Source: Marinobacter sp. NP-4(2019) (GTDB taxonomy: Bacteria; Pseudomonadota; Gammaproteobacteria; Pseudomonadales; Oleiphilaceae). Taken from it: a stretch of DNA of 64,000 nucleotides. The stretch is taken from NCBI RefSeq assembly GCF_003994855.1, contig NZ_CP034142.1, forward strand, positions 3,720,001 through 3,784,000, read 5' to 3'. A program made the position numbers and the translations under genes. The notes under the pieces are model-generated. The model made no database searches, was not told where the DNA came from, and saw nothing but the letters and a program-made list of their open reading frames with translations. Shown here one piece after another: positions 43,250 through 54,740 of the stretch; positions within the stretch are counted from its first letter, which is position 1; the number at the start of each line of letters is the position of its first letter.

Positions 43250-43711
43250 TTACTCAAAAACCGGAACGATGTTGGCTTTCTCGATACTGTCAAACGGCAA
43301 CAGATATTCGTGGTCGTCGACTACGATCACGACGTCATCGCCTTCCACGCCCTTGATCAGACCCTGAAACTTGCGACGCCCCTCAAAAGCCATTCGCAAC
43401 TTCAACTGGACCTGGTAACCGGCAAAGGCCTCGTACTGTTCAGGACGAAATAGCGGTCGATCCATCCCCGGAGAGGACACCTCGAGGGTATATTCGGTCT
43501 GGATAGGGTCTTCCACGTCCATGACGCCACTGACTTGCCGGCTGACTTTTTCACAGTCCTCTATGCCGATGCCGTTCTCGGCATCGTCAATAAAAATTCT
43601 CAACAGGGAATGATGGCCCTGTGAGCGAAATTCCACGCCCCAGAACTCGTACCCCAGGCCTTCAACGACCGGCCGCAATATGTCTTCCAGTTGCTTTAGC
43701 TTGGCTGACAA
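43250..43711 (-). CDS. rimP: ribosome maturation factor RimP
   Basis: A 153-residue 30S maturation factor with [20 protein letters not shown] near the start and [21 protein letters not shown] in the middle. The TTG at 43711 (L-S-A-K-L-K-Q) is chosen: it gives the family length and has GGAG about 11 bases upstream; an in-frame ATG at 43789 would add 26 residues that overlap the hairpin cluster. Confidence 0.9.
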   Translation of the reverse strand: MSAKLKQLEDILRPVVEGLGYEFWGVEFRSQGHHSLLRIFIDDAENGIGIEDCEKVSRQVSGVMDVEDPIQTEYTLEVSSPGMDRPLFRPEQYEAFAGYQVQLKLRMAFEGRRKFQGLIKGVEGDDVVIVVDDHEYLLPFDSIEKANIVPVFE

Positions 43712-43740
43712 GGTTTTACTGTCTCCATCTTTTGATTTCC

Positions 43741-43880
43741 AAACTCCGGGATTCCCCGAACCCCGGAGTTTTCCGGACCCCGGAAACAAAAAAAGGGCTG
43801 TTGATCAGCCCTTTTTATGCACCAGGGCCTGATGCGCCAGGCCCCTTAATCAAAAAGCCCCGAACGAGTGGGGCCTTTTG
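43741..43880. terminator. cluster of four hairpins between tRNA-Leu and rimP
   Basis: Four stems in 140 bases: AAACTCCGGG/CCCGGAGTTT (43741-43771), GGGCT/AGCCC flanked by A7 and T5 (43788-43816), GGGCCTG/CAGGCCC (43825-43844) and GCCCC/GGGGC with A- and T-runs (43852-43880). The second and fourth are good bidirectional rho-independent terminators. On the minus strand they lie between the tRNA and rimP. The rest of the 358-base gap holds no gene. Confidence 0.7.
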
Positions 43881-44029
43881 TTGCAAGAACTCACAGGAAA
43901 CAACCCATTCAAAACGTTTCCTGCTGACAGACACCTGGCCTGCCAGAAGCCGGCCGGGCACTGCCCAGAGCCTGCTCCAATATCCGCCGGAGTATAGAGA
44001 TGCCGGCAAGACTGGTCAAGGACTGACCA

Positions 44030-44064
44030 AAAAAAACGGCCTGGAAACTCCAAGCCGTTTTTCT
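44030..44064 (-). terminator. terminator of tRNA-Leu
   Basis: On the minus strand AACGGCTTGGA pairs with TCCAGGCCGTT, followed by a run of seven to eight T. It begins a few bases after the tRNA CCA end. Confidence 0.85.
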
Positions 44065-44070
44065 TCTATA

Positions 44071-44155
44071 TGGTGCCCAGGGCCGGACTCGAACCGGCAC
44101 GGCTTTCGCCACTACCCCCTCAAGATAGCGTGTCTACCAGTTCCACCACCTGGGC
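44071..44155 (-). tRNA. tRNA-Leu (anticodon GAG)
   Basis: 85 bases with encoded CCA. The acceptor stem GCCCAGG pairs with CCTGGGC; D-arm TGGTGGAACTGGTAGACA; anticodon stem CTATC/GGTAG around loop TTGAGGG, giving anticodon GAG; a class II variable arm follows, then the T-arm with GGTTCGAGTCC. It lies eight bases after the secG stop and has its own terminator. Confidence 0.95.
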
Positions 44156-44162
44156 AACACCT

Positions 44163-44537
44163 TTACTCGAGCTCGGGAAGTTCGTCTTCACTTGAGGACT
44201 CCCCGCTCTCGGCTTCGCCTTCCTCAACATCCACCGGAGCAGCCGCTTCAGAAGACTCCTGGACAACCGGAATACCGGCCTCACCAGCGACTTCCGCACG
44301 CTGCTTGGCAAAAATTGCCAGCGAAAAACTTGTTACAAAGAACACAACCGCCAGAAGGGTGGTCAGTCGTGTCAGGAAGCTACCGCTACCCTGACTACCG
44401 AATACGGTCTGTGACGCACCGCCACCAAATGCCGCACCGGCATCCGCACCCTTGCCCTGCTGGATCAGCACCAGACCCACCAGCGCCACCGCGATAACCA
44501 CGTGCACAACGACAACCAGTGTTTCCAACCAATCCAT
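44163..44537 (-). CDS. secG: preprotein translocase subunit SecG
   Basis: A 124-residue inner-membrane subunit of SecYEG. Two membrane spans (TLVVVVHVVIAVALVGLVLI and LTTLLAVVFFVTSFSLAIF) flank the conserved QQGKGADAGAAFGGGAS loop. The C-terminal 40 residues are acidic and low complexity. It lies between tpiA and tRNA-Leu. Confidence 0.96.
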   Translation of the reverse strand: MDWLETLVVVVHVVIAVALVGLVLIQQGKGADAGAAFGGGASQTVFGSQGSGSFLTRLTTLLAVVFFVTSFSLAIFAKQRAEVAGEAGIPVVQESSEAAAPVDVEEGEAESGESSSEDELPELE

Positions 44538-44579
44538 AACGACTCTCTAATGACTCTTGCTAATGGCTTTCGCGAACCT

Positions 44580-45344
44580 TTAACTTTCAGGACCTGCCGG
44601 CATGGCCTGGCAGATACTCACAAAATCTTTTTCAACCAACGACGCCCCGCCGATCAAACCACCGTCTATATCCGGCTGGGCAAAAAGAGCGGCTGCATTA
44701 TCCGCTTTTACACTGCCGCCGTAAAGCAGGGAAGTCTCTTCCGCCGGTGCGCCCATGTCTTTCAAAACACGGCGAATTGACTGATGCATTGCCTGCGCGT
44801 CATCGGCAGTGGCCGTCTTGCCGGTTCCTATGGCCCAAACCGGCTCATAGGCAACCACAACATTCTGCCAACCCTCTCCGGCCACACCCGCCAGGCCTTT
44901 ACGGACCTGCGCTGATACCACCTCTTCGGCCTGCCCGGCCTCACGCTCTGCCAGGGTCTCGCCAACACAAACAATGGCGACCAGCCCCTGAGACAACAAC
45001 TGCGCGACTTTTTCCGCAACCGCTGCATCGGTCTCAGCAAACAACTGCCGGCGCTCGGAATGACCAACCAGTGCGTAGCGACAGCCACAGTCTTTTGCCA
45101 TGCCAGCAGACACTTCACCGGTGTAGGCTCCGGATTCCCAGCACGCAACGTTCTGCACACCGACCGCAAGCTGATCACCCGCCAGGGCCTTCACATCCCG
45201 GACGTACAGGGCGGGAGGAATAATAACAGTCTCCACACCATTATCAAGGGATGACACCCCTGACCGGACATAGCCAACCAGTTTTTCCACCAGGTCTCTC
45301 GACCCGTTCATTTTCCAGTTTCCGGCTACGATCTTACGGCGCAT
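44580..45344 (-). CDS. tpiA: triosephosphate isomerase
   Basis: Interconverts dihydroxyacetone phosphate and glyceraldehyde 3-phosphate. 254 residues with GNWKMNGS at the start, the catalytic histidine in LVGHSERR, the catalytic glutamate in VAYEPVWAIGTGKTA and the phosphate loop YGGSVK. The ATG at 45344 (MRRKIVAGNWK) fits the family; an upstream frame to 45410 does not. Confidence 0.97.
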   Translation of the reverse strand: MRRKIVAGNWKMNGSRDLVEKLVGYVRSGVSSLDNGVETVIIPPALYVRDVKALAGDQLAVGVQNVACWESGAYTGEVSAGMAKDCGCRYALVGHSERRQLFAETDAAVAEKVAQLLSQGLVAIVCVGETLAEREAGQAEEVVSAQVRKGLAGVAGEGWQNVVVAYEPVWAIGTGKTATADDAQAMHQSIRRVLKDMGAPAEETSLLYGGSVKADNAAALFAQPDIDGGLIGGASLVEKDFVSICQAMPAGPES

Positions 45345-45418
45345 AACAGCCCCCGAATTCAAGGGAGGGCGAACTATACAGCAGTCCACCCGACCAGACA
45401 ACTCTCCCACACAGAAAC

Positions 45419-46762
45419 TCAGGCACGGGAACTCTCGACAATCACCGCGAGCTCTTCCGCTATGCGAGTGATTTCAGAGGCATTCTGCCCCTCCGTCATG
45501 ACGCGGATCAACGGCTCGGTACCGGATGCCCTCAGCAGTACGCGCCCGGTATCACCCAGATCAGCCTCCGCCTTACGCACGGCGACCGCGATGTCTTCGC
45601 GCCCGAGCGGATCAAAACGCTGATCCACCCGAACGTTGATCATCTTCTGCGGCAACTTGCTCATACCCCGACGCAACTCTGCAAGCGTCCTGCCTGAGCG
45701 ACGGACAGCCAACAGGACCTGAAGCGCCGACACAATACCATCACCGGTGGACGTGCAATCTCTTATCACCATGTGACCAGAGCCTTCACCACCCAACAGC
45801 CAGTCATGCTGAAGAAGGCGTTCCATGACGTACCGATCCCCTACCTTGGCACGCTCAAACTCGATGCCCTGCTCCCTCAGTGCCAACTCAACACCCAGAT
45901 TGGTCATTAGAGTACCAACCACTCCGCCGCGGAGGGTTCCCGCAGCGTGCCGCTGGGAGGCAATGATGTACAGAAGCTCATCCCCGTCCACTTCTGAGCC
46001 GTCACGATCCACCATCAACACCCGGTCACCGTCACCATCAAAGGCAATCCCCAGGTCTGCCTTCTTTTCCAGCACCGCCCGCTTCAGGGCATCCAGATGG
46101 GTCGAACCGACCTCTTTGTTGATATTGAGGCCGTCCGGCTCGGCGCCGATCACCGAGACCCTGGCACCCAGCTCACGAAACACCTTGGGAGCCACATGGT
46201 AAGTTGCACCGTGGGCGCAATCCAGTACGACACTCAGGCCTTCCAGGGTGAACTCATTCGGTACCGTGCTTTTACAGAATTCCACGTAGCGGCCAGGCGC
46301 ATCATCTACCCGGAATGCCTTACCCAGGTCCGCGGCATCGCACACCTTGATCGGCTCGTCCATCCAGCGCTCGATTTCCGCTTCCAGGGCGTCATCGAGC
46401 TTGGTGCCGTTGGCAGAGAAGAACTTGATGCCATTGTCATGATGGGGATTATGAGAAGCGCTGATAACGATCCCGGCAGACGCCCTGAAAGTCCGGGTCA
46501 GATAGGCGATAGCGGGTGTAGGCATCGGCCCCAGCAACTTGACGTCGACACCGGCAGCGGAGAGCCCCGCCTCCAGGGCGGACTCAAACATATACCCGGA
46601 AAGCCGGGTATCCTTGCCGATCAGCACGCTATTGCGCTGACCTGCCCGCTTGAATGCCTGGCCGGCAGCCCACCCCAGATGCAGCATGAACTCGGGGGTA
46701 ATCGGAAACTCCCCGACACAGCCACGAATGCCATCCGTGCCAAAATATTTTCTCTCGGTCAT
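45419..46762 (-). CDS. glmM: phosphoglucosamine mutase
   Basis: Converts glucosamine 6-phosphate to glucosamine 1-phosphate for UDP-GlcNAc synthesis. 447 residues with [13 protein letters not shown] at the N-terminus, the phosphorylated serine at about 103 in [14 protein letters not shown] and the metal loop DGDGDR. The start overlaps the folP stop by four bases. Confidence 0.97.
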   Translation of the reverse strand: MTERKYFGTDGIRGCVGEFPITPEFMLHLGWAAGQAFKRAGQRNSVLIGKDTRLSGYMFESALEAGLSAAGVDVKLLGPMPTPAIAYLTRTFRASAGIVISASHNPHHDNGIKFFSANGTKLDDALEAEIERWMDEPIKVCDAADLGKAFRVDDAPGRYVEFCKSTVPNEFTLEGLSVVLDCAHGATYHVAPKVFRELGARVSVIGAEPDGLNINKEVGSTHLDALKRAVLEKKADLGIAFDGDGDRVLMVDRDGSEVDGDELLYIIASQRHAAGTLRGGVVGTLMTNLGVELALREQGIEFERAKVGDRYVMERLLQHDWLLGGEGSGHMVIRDCTSTGDGIVSALQVLLAVRRSGRTLAELRRGMSKLPQKMINVRVDQRFDPLGREDIAVAVRKAEADLGDTGRVLLRASGTEPLIRVMTEGQNASEITRIAEELAVIVESSRA

Positions 46763-47592
46763 CGACCAGCCTCCTTCATGGCCGCCACAACCCTGACGGC
46801 ATCCACGGTTTCCCAGACATCGTGGGCGCGAATAATGGATGCACCCTTCAAAGCGGATATTGTCGCGGCAGCAAGACTCGCCGGCAACCGTTCATTTACT
46901 TCGCGACCAGTAATATGGCCCAACATGCTTTTACGGGAGACACCCACCAGCAAGGGGTGCCCGAGAATATGAAGCTGCTCCAGGGAAGCCAGCAACTGCA
47001 GGTTATGTTCAAGCGTTTTCCCAAACCCGAAGCCGGGATCAAGAATGATGTTGCCCGGCTCTACGCCCGCCGCCTCAGCCACACGCATACGCTCGGTCAG
47101 AAAAGAGCTCACCTCCCGCCGCACATTTCGGTATTCGGGATTGTCCTGCATGGAATCCGGCTCGCCCTGGATATGCATGAGACAAACCGGAATACCTGCC
47201 GCGGCCGCGACTTCCGGCGCACCATCACGCTGCAGAGCACGCACATCGTTAATCAGGCCAGCACCCAGTTTGGTGACTTCAGCCATCACCTCGGGAGCGG
47301 AGGTATCCACCGAAATGACCGTATCCAGCTCCCGGGCGATCGCTTCCACCACCGGGCAGACCCGCTCCAACTCCTCTGCCACCGACACTTTGGCAGCTCC
47401 GGGCCTGGTTGATTCGCCACCAACATCGATAAAAGCCGCACCGTCTTCCACCATCTGGCTGGCGCGGGCGAGCGCGGTATCCGGCCGGCTAAAACGTCCG
47501 CCATCGGAGAAGGAATCCGGTGTGACGTTAAGAATACCCATGACGTGGCAACGGGACATATCCAACACCCGGCCGGCGAAATTCATCTCCAT
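46759..47592 (-). CDS. folP: dihydropteroate synthase
   Basis: Joins p-aminobenzoate to the pterin pyrophosphate in folate synthesis; the sulfonamide target. 277 residues with [15 protein letters not shown] near 25, [11 protein letters not shown], and the late GVSRKSMLG block. The ATG at 47592 has AAGGA six bases upstream. It lies downstream of ftsH, as in E. coli. Confidence 0.96.
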   Translation of the reverse strand: MEMNFAGRVLDMSRCHVMGILNVTPDSFSDGGRFSRPDTALARASQMVEDGAAFIDVGGESTRPGAAKVSVAEELERVCPVVEAIARELDTVISVDTSAPEVMAEVTKLGAGLINDVRALQRDGAPEVAAAAGIPVCLMHIQGEPDSMQDNPEYRNVRREVSSFLTERMRVAEAAGVEPGNIILDPGFGFGKTLEHNLQLLASLEQLHILGHPLLVGVSRKSMLGHITGREVNERLPASLAAATISALKGASIIRAHDVWETVDAVRVVAAMKEAGR

Positions 47593-47615
47593 AGGCAATC
47601 CTTTCAAGCAGCACA

Positions 47616-47647
47616 CAAAAACAAACGCCGCCCGAAAGGGGCGGCGC
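47616..47647 (-). terminator. terminator between ftsH and folP
   Basis: On the minus strand GCCGCCC and GGGCGGC form a stem around CTTTC, followed by GTTTGTTTTT. It lies shortly after the ftsH stop and just before the folP start, so folP may depend on readthrough. Confidence 0.75.
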
Positions 47648-47683
47648 CGTCAGATAAAACAGACTGTTATCAGGTCAGCGCCG

Positions 47684-49627
47684 TCAGTGTTCGCCTGCGG
47701 GGCGACCCACACCGGGCTGCTTCCCATCATCAGAGCCTCGCGACGCGGACGCCGACTCGGGCTCCTCGGATGACACACCACCAGTCGGACCATTGTCCCC
47801 CCAGCCTTTCGGCGGACGAGGCACCCGACCTTCCATGATGTCGTCAATCTGATACCGGTCAATGGTTTCGTACTTCATCAGCGCATCGGCCATCAGATCC
47901 AGCTTGTCACGATTCTCAATCAGCAGCTGTTTCGCCTTCTCATAGCATTCATCGATGATGTTGCGAACTTCCTCATCAATGCGCTGTGCAGTTTCAGGCG
48001 AGTATACCGTCTGCGCCTGACCTGCGGAGCGGCCCAGGAACGGCTCTTCACTGTCAGTATCATACTGCAGAGGCCCCAGCTTCTCGGACAGCCCCCAGCG
48101 GGTCACCATATTGCGAGCCAGACTGGTTGCGCGTTCGATATCGTTAGAGGCACCGGTGGTCACACCATCGAAGCCAAGGGTAAGCTCCTCGGCAATACGA
48201 CCACCAAACAGGCTGCAAATCGAGCTGATCAGGAAGCGCTTGCTATGGCTGTATTTGTCCTCTTCCGGCAGGAACATGGTGACACCCAGGGCCCGCCCAC
48301 GGGGGATAATGCTCACCTTGTACACCGGGTCGTGCTCCGGCATCAGGCGTCCGACAATGGCGTGGCCGGACTCATGATACGCGGTGTTCCGCTTTTCTTT
48401 CTCGCTCATCACCATGGACTTGCGCTCGGCGCCCATCATGATCTTGTCCTTGGCGAGCTCAAACTCCTCCATCGACACCAGGCGCTGGTTACGGCGCGCC
48501 GCGAAAAGCGCCGCCTCGTTCACCAGGTTGGCCAGATCGGCACCGGAGAATCCGGGTGTACCACGGGCAATCAGCACCGGCTCCACGCCGTCTGCCAGGG
48601 GCACTTTCTTCATATGCACCTTGAGGATCTGCTCACGGCCGATGATATCCGGCAGTCCGACCACAACCTGACGGTCAAAGCGGCCCGGACGCAGCAACGC
48701 AGGGTCCAGCACATCAGGACGGTTGGTCGCGGCAATGACGATCACGCCTTCGTTGCCTTCAAAGCCGTCCATTTCAACCAGCAACTGGTTCAGCGTCTGT
48801 TCACGCTCGTCGTGACCGCCGCCCATCCCAGCGCCACGATGACGACCAACGGCATCGATCTCGTCAATGAAGATAATACAGGGGCTCTGCTTCTTGGCCT
48901 GCTCAAACATGTCACGGACACGGGACGCACCCACACCCACGAACATTTCCACGAAGTCGGAACCGGAAATGGAGAAGAACGGCACCTTGGCTTCACCAGC
49001 GATGGCTTTTGCCAACAGCGTCTTACCGGTACCCGGCTGACCGACCATCAGCACGCCCTTGGGAATACTGCCACCCAGGCGCTGGAACTTGCTCGGATCC
49101 CGCAGGAAGTCCACCAACTCCTTGACGTCTTCCTTGGCCTCATCGACACCAGCGACATCGCCAAAGGTGGTCTTGATCTGATCTTCGCTCATCAGCCGAG
49201 CTTTGCTCTTGCCGAACGACATGGGGCCTTTGCCACCGCCACCGCCCTGCATCTGCCGCATGAAAAACACGAACAGAGCGATGATGATCAGAATGGGGAA
49301 GGCAGCAACCAGCAGTTGAGTCCAGAGGCTCTGGCGCTCAGGCTCCTTGCCGATGACTTCGACGCGATTTGCCAGCAGGTCATCCATCAGCTTGTTGTCG
49401 GACACCTGGGGGCGGATAGTCTGAAACTGAGAGCCATCCCCACGGGTGCCCTGAATCTGCAGACCATCAATGGTGACCTGACGGACCTGTCCGTCCTGTA
49501 CCATCTCGACAAACTGCGAGTAATTGACCTGTTGTCCGCTGGTGGTGGGAGTAAAGTTCTGAAACACCATCAGCAGTACGGCGGCTATGATTAGCCAGAG
49601 AACCAGATTTTTTGCCATATCGTTCAA
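47684..49627 (-). CDS. ftsH: ATP-dependent zinc metalloprotease FtsH
   Basis: A membrane AAA+ protease that controls LpxC and membrane protein quality. 647 residues: two membrane spans (near 6-24 and about 105-123) bracketing a periplasmic domain, Walker A GQPGTGKT, Walker B FIDEIDAV, and the zinc site HESGH at about 415-419 counted from the MAKNL methionine. AGGTG seven bases before the TTG at 49627 favours that start (L-N-D-M-A-K-N-L); the ATG at 49618 is the alternative. Confidence 0.96.
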   Translation of the reverse strand: MNDMAKNLVLWLIIAAVLLMVFQNFTPTTSGQQVNYSQFVEMVQDGQVRQVTIDGLQIQGTRGDGSQFQTIRPQVSDNKLMDDLLANRVEVIGKEPERQSLWTQLLVAAFPILIIIALFVFFMRQMQGGGGGKGPMSFGKSKARLMSEDQIKTTFGDVAGVDEAKEDVKELVDFLRDPSKFQRLGGSIPKGVLMVGQPGTGKTLLAKAIAGEAKVPFFSISGSDFVEMFVGVGASRVRDMFEQAKKQSPCIIFIDEIDAVGRHRGAGMGGGHDEREQTLNQLLVEMDGFEGNEGVIVIAATNRPDVLDPALLRPGRFDRQVVVGLPDIIGREQILKVHMKKVPLADGVEPVLIARGTPGFSGADLANLVNEAALFAARRNQRLVSMEEFELAKDKIMMGAERKSMVMSEKEKRNTAYHESGHAIVGRLMPEHDPVYKVSIIPRGRALGVTMFLPEEDKYSHSKRFLISSICSLFGGRIAEELTLGFDGVTTGASNDIERATSLARNMVTRWGLSEKLGPLQYDTDSEEPFLGRSAGQAQTVYSPETAQRIDEEVRNIIDECYEKAKQLLIENRDKLDLMADALMKYETIDRYQIDDIMEGRVPRPPKGWGDNGPTGGVSSEEPESASASRGSDDGKQPGVGRPAGEH

Positions 49628-49776
49628 GGATCGTCACCTGTGAATTGAAAGGTTGACCGTCTTCAGGGAAACCTTTTTGAACACCTTACACCAATTGTAC
49701 GCCGCTCCACCACATTCGGCCCATCCGTATCAGCCACAGAGCACGCCGAATATCCAACCCCAAAAGACTGCACGAA

Positions 49777-50397
49777 TCAGCCCCTGAAGCCCTTGCAGAC
49801 CTGATAGATCTCCCGGGATCTTGCCCTGGAGGAATCAGGCTTGCGACTCACAACCGTATTAAAACTTTTCCGCATATCAGCCAACAGTGCATCAAAACCT
49901 TCACCCTGAAACACCTTGGCCACGAACACCCCTCCGGGACGGAGCACCTGTTGAGCCATATCCAGCGCCAGCTCCACCAGGCCCATCGCCCTGGGAATAT
50001 CCACGGCAGCCATACCACTCATATTGGGCGCCATATCGGAAATTACAACGTCTGCCTTTCGATCTCCCAGAATTCCCAACAATTCTTCCAGTACCGAATC
50101 CTCGGTGAAATCGCCCTGAACAAAATCCACACCGGCGATCGGATTCATTGGCAAAATATCACTGGCCACCACAACACCGTTATCCCCGACCCGCTCCATC
50201 GCCACCTGGGACCAGCCTCCCGGGGCTGCACCCAGATCCACAACGACCTGGCCGGGACGAAACAACCGGTCCTTGTTGTCCAGCTCAATCAGTTTATAGC
50301 TGGCACGGGAACGGTAGCCATCTTCCTGGGATTTTTTGACCCAGACATCATCGAAATGTTCCTTGAGCCAGCGATCACTGGTTTTTGAACGGGCCAA
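49777..50397 (-). CDS. rlmE: 23S rRNA 2'-O-ribose methyltransferase RlmE (FtsJ)
   Basis: Methylates U2552 of 23S rRNA. About 206 residues with [19 protein letters not shown], the SAM motif [15 protein letters not shown] and [13 protein letters not shown]. The TTG at 50397 (A-R-S-K-T-S-D-R-W next) with GGAGG upstream is chosen over a more upstream ATG, since the family begins MARSK. It is divergent from yhbY and followed by ftsH, the usual arrangement. Confidence 0.95.
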   Translation of the reverse strand: MARSKTSDRWLKEHFDDVWVKKSQEDGYRSRASYKLIELDNKDRLFRPGQVVVDLGAAPGGWSQVAMERVGDNGVVVASDILPMNPIAGVDFVQGDFTEDSVLEELLGILGDRKADVVISDMAPNMSGMAAVDIPRAMGLVELALDMAQQVLRPGGVFVAKVFQGEGFDALLADMRKSFNTVVSRKPDSSRARSREIYQVCKGFRG

Positions 50398-50565
50398 AAC
50401 AAACCTCCGAAATAAAACAGGAACAGACGCGTAACGAAACCTCGTGGTACGTGGTAATGGCCATTTCTCCACCGTTCCGATCTGTTACAATTCGCCGATT
50501 ATACGGTTTTAGTGGCCATTGCGCCGCTGACGTTTTGTTAATTGCATCCATTAAGAGATTACATC

Positions 50566-50877
50566 ATGAGTCTTTCACCGGAACAGCGCCGGGAGTACCG
50601 GGGCATCGCCCACAACCTGAAGCCTGTCATCATTGTCGGCGACAAAGGCCTGTCCGAGGGGCTTCAGGAGGAGCTTGAGCGCGCCCTGAACGATCACGAG
50701 CTGATCAAGGTCAAGATCGCCAGTCCGGACCGCGAAGTGCGCCAGGAGGCCATCAATGAATTGTGCCAGGCCGCGGGCGCCGAACTGGTCCAGACGATTG
50801 GCAAGATCGCGGTCATACTGCGCCGCGCCAAACAGCCCAACCCCAAGCTGTCCAACCTGCTTCGCAACAAAAGCTGA
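50566..50877 (+). CDS. yhbY: ribosome assembly RNA-binding protein YhbY (CRS1/YhbY domain)
   Basis: A 103-residue CRM domain protein that binds pre-50S particles. It contains LKPVIIVGDKGLSEGLQEELERAL (the GxxG-type RNA-binding loop) and HELIKVKIAS. The ATG at 50566 fits the family start. Confidence 0.95.
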   Translation: MSLSPEQRREYRGIAHNLKPVIIVGDKGLSEGLQEELERALNDHELIKVKIASPDREVRQEAINELCQAAGAELVQTIGKIAVILRRAKQPNPKLSNLLRNKS

Positions 50878-50894
50878 GCAGGCGAAACCCAAAT

Positions 50895-50932
50895 AAAAAA
50901 GCCGGCAACGAGCACTCGCTGCCGGCTTTTTA
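50895..50932. terminator. bidirectional terminator, yhbY and greA
   Basis: AAAAAAGCCGGCA pairs with TGCCGGCTTTTT with an ACGAG/CTCG-containing loop. It lies between the two convergent gene ends and has A- and T-runs on both sides. Confidence 0.9.
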
Positions 50933-50944
50933 ATCGCTGGAGCC

Positions 50945-51424
50945 TCAGAGGTGCTCCACCTCCTCGATCTCATACTCCACGGTGCCGGAAGGCACGCGAA
51001 TGGCGACAATGTCGCCCTCGCTCTTACCAATCAGCGCCCGCGCAATCGGGGAGGAGATTGAAATCTTGCCGGCCTTGATGTCCGCTTCGTCTTCGCCACA
51101 GATCTGGTAAATCACCTGCTCATCGGTATCGACATTCAGCAGGTGCACGGTGACGCCGAAAATCACCTTGCCGGTGTTTTCAATGGTATTGATATCAATC
51201 ACCTGTGCCGCGGACAGCTTGCCTTCGATTTCCTGAATGCGCCCCTCGATAAAGCTCTGCTGTTCGCGGGCAGCATGGTATTCCGCATTTTCTTTCAGAT
51301 CACCATGCTCACGGGCGTCGGCAATCGCAGCAATCACCCTCGGGCGATCTTCGGACTTCAGCTTCTGAAGCTCCTCGCGGAGGCGGGCTTCGCCCGCTTT
51401 TGTCATAGGTACTCTGGCAGACAT
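50945..51424 (-). CDS. greA: transcription elongation factor GreA
   Basis: Rescues backtracked RNA polymerase. 159 residues: N-terminal coiled coil ([23 protein letters not shown], with the tip [17 protein letters not shown]) and C-terminal FKBP-like domain ([20 protein letters not shown]). The ATG at 51424 has AGGAA upstream and lies four bases after the carB stop, so the genes are co-transcribed. Confidence 0.97.
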   Translation of the reverse strand: MSARVPMTKAGEARLREELQKLKSEDRPRVIAAIADAREHGDLKENAEYHAAREQQSFIEGRIQEIEGKLSAAQVIDINTIENTGKVIFGVTVHLLNVDTDEQVIYQICGEDEADIKAGKISISSPIARALIGKSEGDIVAIRVPSGTVEYEIEEVEHL

Positions 51425-51428
51425 AATC

Positions 51429-54400
51429 TTACTTTCCTGCGTGTAGATCCTGGAGGCGGCGAACTGTGCGCTCCGGGCCAAACTTGATGGCCCGACAGAA
51501 GGCTTCGCCACCCGCCAGGGTCGTTGTATAGGTTACCTTGGCCTGCAAGGCGGACTGGCGAATCTGCGCCGAGTCGGAAATGGCCTTGCGCCCTTCGGTG
51601 GTGTTAATAATCAGTTGAACCTTGCCGTTCTTGATGGCATCCACAATATGCGGGCGCCCCTCACGGACCTTGTTCACCCGTTCAACTTCGATACCTGCCT
51701 CTTTCAGGGCCTTCGCGGTACCGGTGGTGGCAATCAGCTTGAAGCCGGCATTGACCAGATCCCGCGCGACGTCGGCAGCTCCGGGCTTGTCCACATCGCG
51801 CACGGACATGAAGGCCGTGCCCTGCCCCGGCAACCGCTCACCGGTGGCCAGCGCGGCTTTGGCGAACGCCTCATCGAAGCTGTCACCGATTCCCATGACC
51901 TCACCGGTCGACTTCATTTCCGGACCGAGGATCGGATCCACCGCCGGGAACTTGTTGAACGGGAACACAGACTCCTTCACCGCGTAATAGCCAGGCACGA
52001 TCTCCTGGGTGAAGCCAAGCTCTGCCAGGGATTTGCCGGCCATGACCCGCGCCGCCACTTTCGCCAGCGAGACACCAATGGCTTTGGACACAAACGGTAC
52101 CGTACGGGAGGCCCGTGGATTCACCTCAATGACGTAGATCTGGCCATCCTGCCAGGCCAACTGAACGTTCATCAGCCCCACCACATCCAGTTCGATGGCC
52201 ATCTTGCGGACGGCTTCGCGCATTTCGTCCTGTACGTCTTTCGGCAGGGTATACGGCGGCAGCGAGCAGGCAGAGTCACCGGAGTGAACGCCGGCCTGCT
52301 CAATGTGCTGCATGATACCGCCAATCACCACTTCCTTGCCGTCGGAGATGGCATCGATATCCACCTCAATAGCGGCATTCAGGAAGTGATCCAGCAATAC
52401 CGGGCTGTCATTGGAAACCAGGACCGCGTTACGCATGTAGCGAACCAGTTCTTCCTCGTCATAGACGATTTCCATCGCCCGGCCGCCCAGCACGTAGGAC
52501 GGACGCACTACCAGCGGATAGCCGATCTCACGGGCAGCCAGGACACCTTCCTCATGGCTGCGCACCGTGGCGTTTTCGGGCTGCAACAGCCCAAGGCGAC
52601 CGATCATTTGCTGGAAGCGCTCACGGTCTTCGGCGCGGTCAATGGCATCCGGGCTGGTGCCAATGATCGGCACACCGGCCGCTTCCAGACCACGAGCCAG
52701 CTTGAGCGGCGTCTGGCCGCCGTACTGGACGATCACCCCTTTGGGCTTCTCGACATTGATGATTTCCAGCACGTCTTCCAGGGTGATGGGCTCGAAGTAC
52801 AGCCGATCGGAAGTGTCGTAGTCGGTGGAGACTGTCTCCGGGTTGCAGTTGATCATGATGGTTTCATAACCATCTTCACGCATGGCCAGGGCCGCGTGAA
52901 CACAACAGTAATCGAACTCGATGCCTTGACCAATCCGGTTCGGACCACCACCAATGACCACGATCTTATCGCGATCGGAAGCGTCAGCCTCGCACTCCTC
53001 CTCATAGGTCGAGTACATATAGGCGGTGTCCGAGGCAAATTCGGCGGCGCAGGTATCCACCCGCTTGTAGACCGGGCGGATATTCAGGTCATGGCGCAGC
53101 TTGCGCAGACTGACTTCGGAAATACCCAGCAGTTTCGCCAGACGGGCGTCGGAAAAGCCCTTGCGTTTGAGCCGGAACAGGGTGTCGCGGTCGATATCGG
53201 CTTTGCCGGCGGACTTCAGCGCCTGCTCTTCGCGGATCAGGTCCTCGATCTGCACCAGATACCAGGGATCGACGTGCGTATTGTTGAACACGTCCTCAAC
53301 CGTCATACCGGCCCGGAAAGCATCGCCAATGTACCAGAGGCGCTCGGCCCCGGGCACATTCAACTCCTGCGTCAGGATTTCCTGGCCGTCCGTTGTTGTT
53401 AAATCCACCTTCTCCTCAAAGCCTTCGGAGCCCACTTCCAGGCCGCGCATGGCTTTCTGCAGTGACTCCTGGAAGGTGCGGCCAATCGCCATGACCTCGC
53501 CAACGGACTTCATCTGGGTAGTCAGGCGGGCATCGGCCTGGGGAAACTTCTCGAAGGTGAACCGTGGAATCTTGGTGACCACGTAGTCGATGCTGGGCTC
53601 GAAGGACGCCGGTGTCACGCCCCCGGTGATCTCGTTACGCAGCTCGTCCAGGGTATAGCCAATGGCCAGTTTGGCCGCAACCTTGGCAATCGGGAAACCC
53701 GTGGCTTTCGATGCCAGCGCTGAGGAACGGGAAACCCGCGGGTTCATTTCGATCACCACCATGCGACCGGTATCCGGATTGATACCGAACTGCACGTTGG
53801 AGCCCCCGGTTTCCACACCGATTTCACGCAGAACCGCCAGCGAGGCGTTCCGCATGATCTGATATTCCTTGTCAGTCAGGGTCTGGGCCGGCGCCACGGT
53901 GATGGAGTCACCGGTGTGCACACCCATGGCGTCGAAGTTCTCGATGGCACAGACGATGATGCAGTTGTCGTTCTTATCACGGACAACTTCCATCTCGTAT
54001 TCTTTCCAGCCGATCAGCGATTCGTCGATCAGCAGTTCGTTGGTCGGCGACAGGTCCAGACCACGGGTACAGATTTCCTCGAACTCATCGCGGTTGTAAG
54101 CGATACCGCCGCCGGAACCACCCATGGTGAAGGACGGACGGATAATGCATGGGAAACCGATGTCGTCGGCCACTTCCCAGGCTTCCGCCATGGAGTGGGC
54201 GATGGTGGCGCGCGGGCACTCCAGACCAATCTTCTTCATGGCCTTGTCGAAGCGGTCGCGATCCTCGGCTTTGTCGATGGTGTCAGCGTTGGCGCCGATC
54301 ATTTCCACGCCGTGCTTCTCCAGGACGCCGTGCTTCTCCAGATCCAGCGCACAGTTCAGCGCGGTCTGGCCACCCATGGTGGGCAACAGGGCATCCGGCT

Positions 54401-54644
54401 TTTCTTTCTCGATGATCTTCTCGACGGTCTTCCAGGTAATCGGCTCGATGTAGGTGGCATCGGCCATCACCGGATCGGTCATGATCGTTGCCGGGTTGGA
54501 GTTAACCAGGATGACCCGGTAACCCTCTTCACGAAGGGCCTTGCAAGCCTGGGCTCCGGAGTAGTCAAACTCGCACGCCTGACCGATCACGATGGGGCCG
54601 GCGCCCAGGATCAGAATGCTTTTAATGTCGGTACGTTTTGGCAT
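51429..54644 (-). CDS. carB: carbamoyl-phosphate synthase large subunit
   Basis: Makes carbamoyl phosphate for pyrimidines and arginine. 1071 residues with two ATP-grasp halves (first: [22 protein letters not shown]; second beginning near [20 protein letters not shown]) and the C-terminal allosteric MGS-like domain ([14 protein letters not shown]). Full length. It lies 96 bases after carA. Confidence 0.98.
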   Translation of the reverse strand: MPKRTDIKSILILGAGPIVIGQACEFDYSGAQACKALREEGYRVILVNSNPATIMTDPVMADATYIEPITWKTVEKIIEKEKPDALLPTMGGQTALNCALDLEKHGVLEKHGVEMIGANADTIDKAEDRDRFDKAMKKIGLECPRATIAHSMAEAWEVADDIGFPCIIRPSFTMGGSGGGIAYNRDEFEEICTRGLDLSPTNELLIDESLIGWKEYEMEVVRDKNDNCIIVCAIENFDAMGVHTGDSITVAPAQTLTDKEYQIMRNASLAVLREIGVETGGSNVQFGINPDTGRMVVIEMNPRVSRSSALASKATGFPIAKVAAKLAIGYTLDELRNEITGGVTPASFEPSIDYVVTKIPRFTFEKFPQADARLTTQMKSVGEVMAIGRTFQESLQKAMRGLEVGSEGFEEKVDLTTTDGQEILTQELNVPGAERLWYIGDAFRAGMTVEDVFNNTHVDPWYLVQIEDLIREEQALKSAGKADIDRDTLFRLKRKGFSDARLAKLLGISEVSLRKLRHDLNIRPVYKRVDTCAAEFASDTAYMYSTYEEECEADASDRDKIVVIGGGPNRIGQGIEFDYCCVHAALAMREDGYETIMINCNPETVSTDYDTSDRLYFEPITLEDVLEIINVEKPKGVIVQYGGQTPLKLARGLEAAGVPIIGTSPDAIDRAEDRERFQQMIGRLGLLQPENATVRSHEEGVLAAREIGYPLVVRPSYVLGGRAMEIVYDEEELVRYMRNAVLVSNDSPVLLDHFLNAAIEVDIDAISDGKEVVIGGIMQHIEQAGVHSGDSACSLPPYTLPKDVQDEMREAVRKMAIELDVVGLMNVQLAWQDGQIYVIEVNPRASRTVPFVSKAIGVSLAKVAARVMAGKSLAELGFTQEIVPGYYAVKESVFPFNKFPAVDPILGPEMKSTGEVMGIGDSFDEAFAKAALATGERLPGQGTAFMSVRDVDKPGAADVARDLVNAGFKLIATTGTAKALKEAGIEVERVNKVREGRPHIVDAIKNGKVQLIINTTEGRKAISDSAQIRQSALQAKVTYTTTLAGGEAFCRAIKFGPERTVRRLQDLHAGK

Positions 54645-54740
54645 CTCTTGGTAAACCTGTCAGCAACTTTAAAATTCTTGCATCGCAATGTGCGGCGCCT
54701 GTTTCACTCTGGAAGCGTCAACCGGGACAAATCCGGAAGC

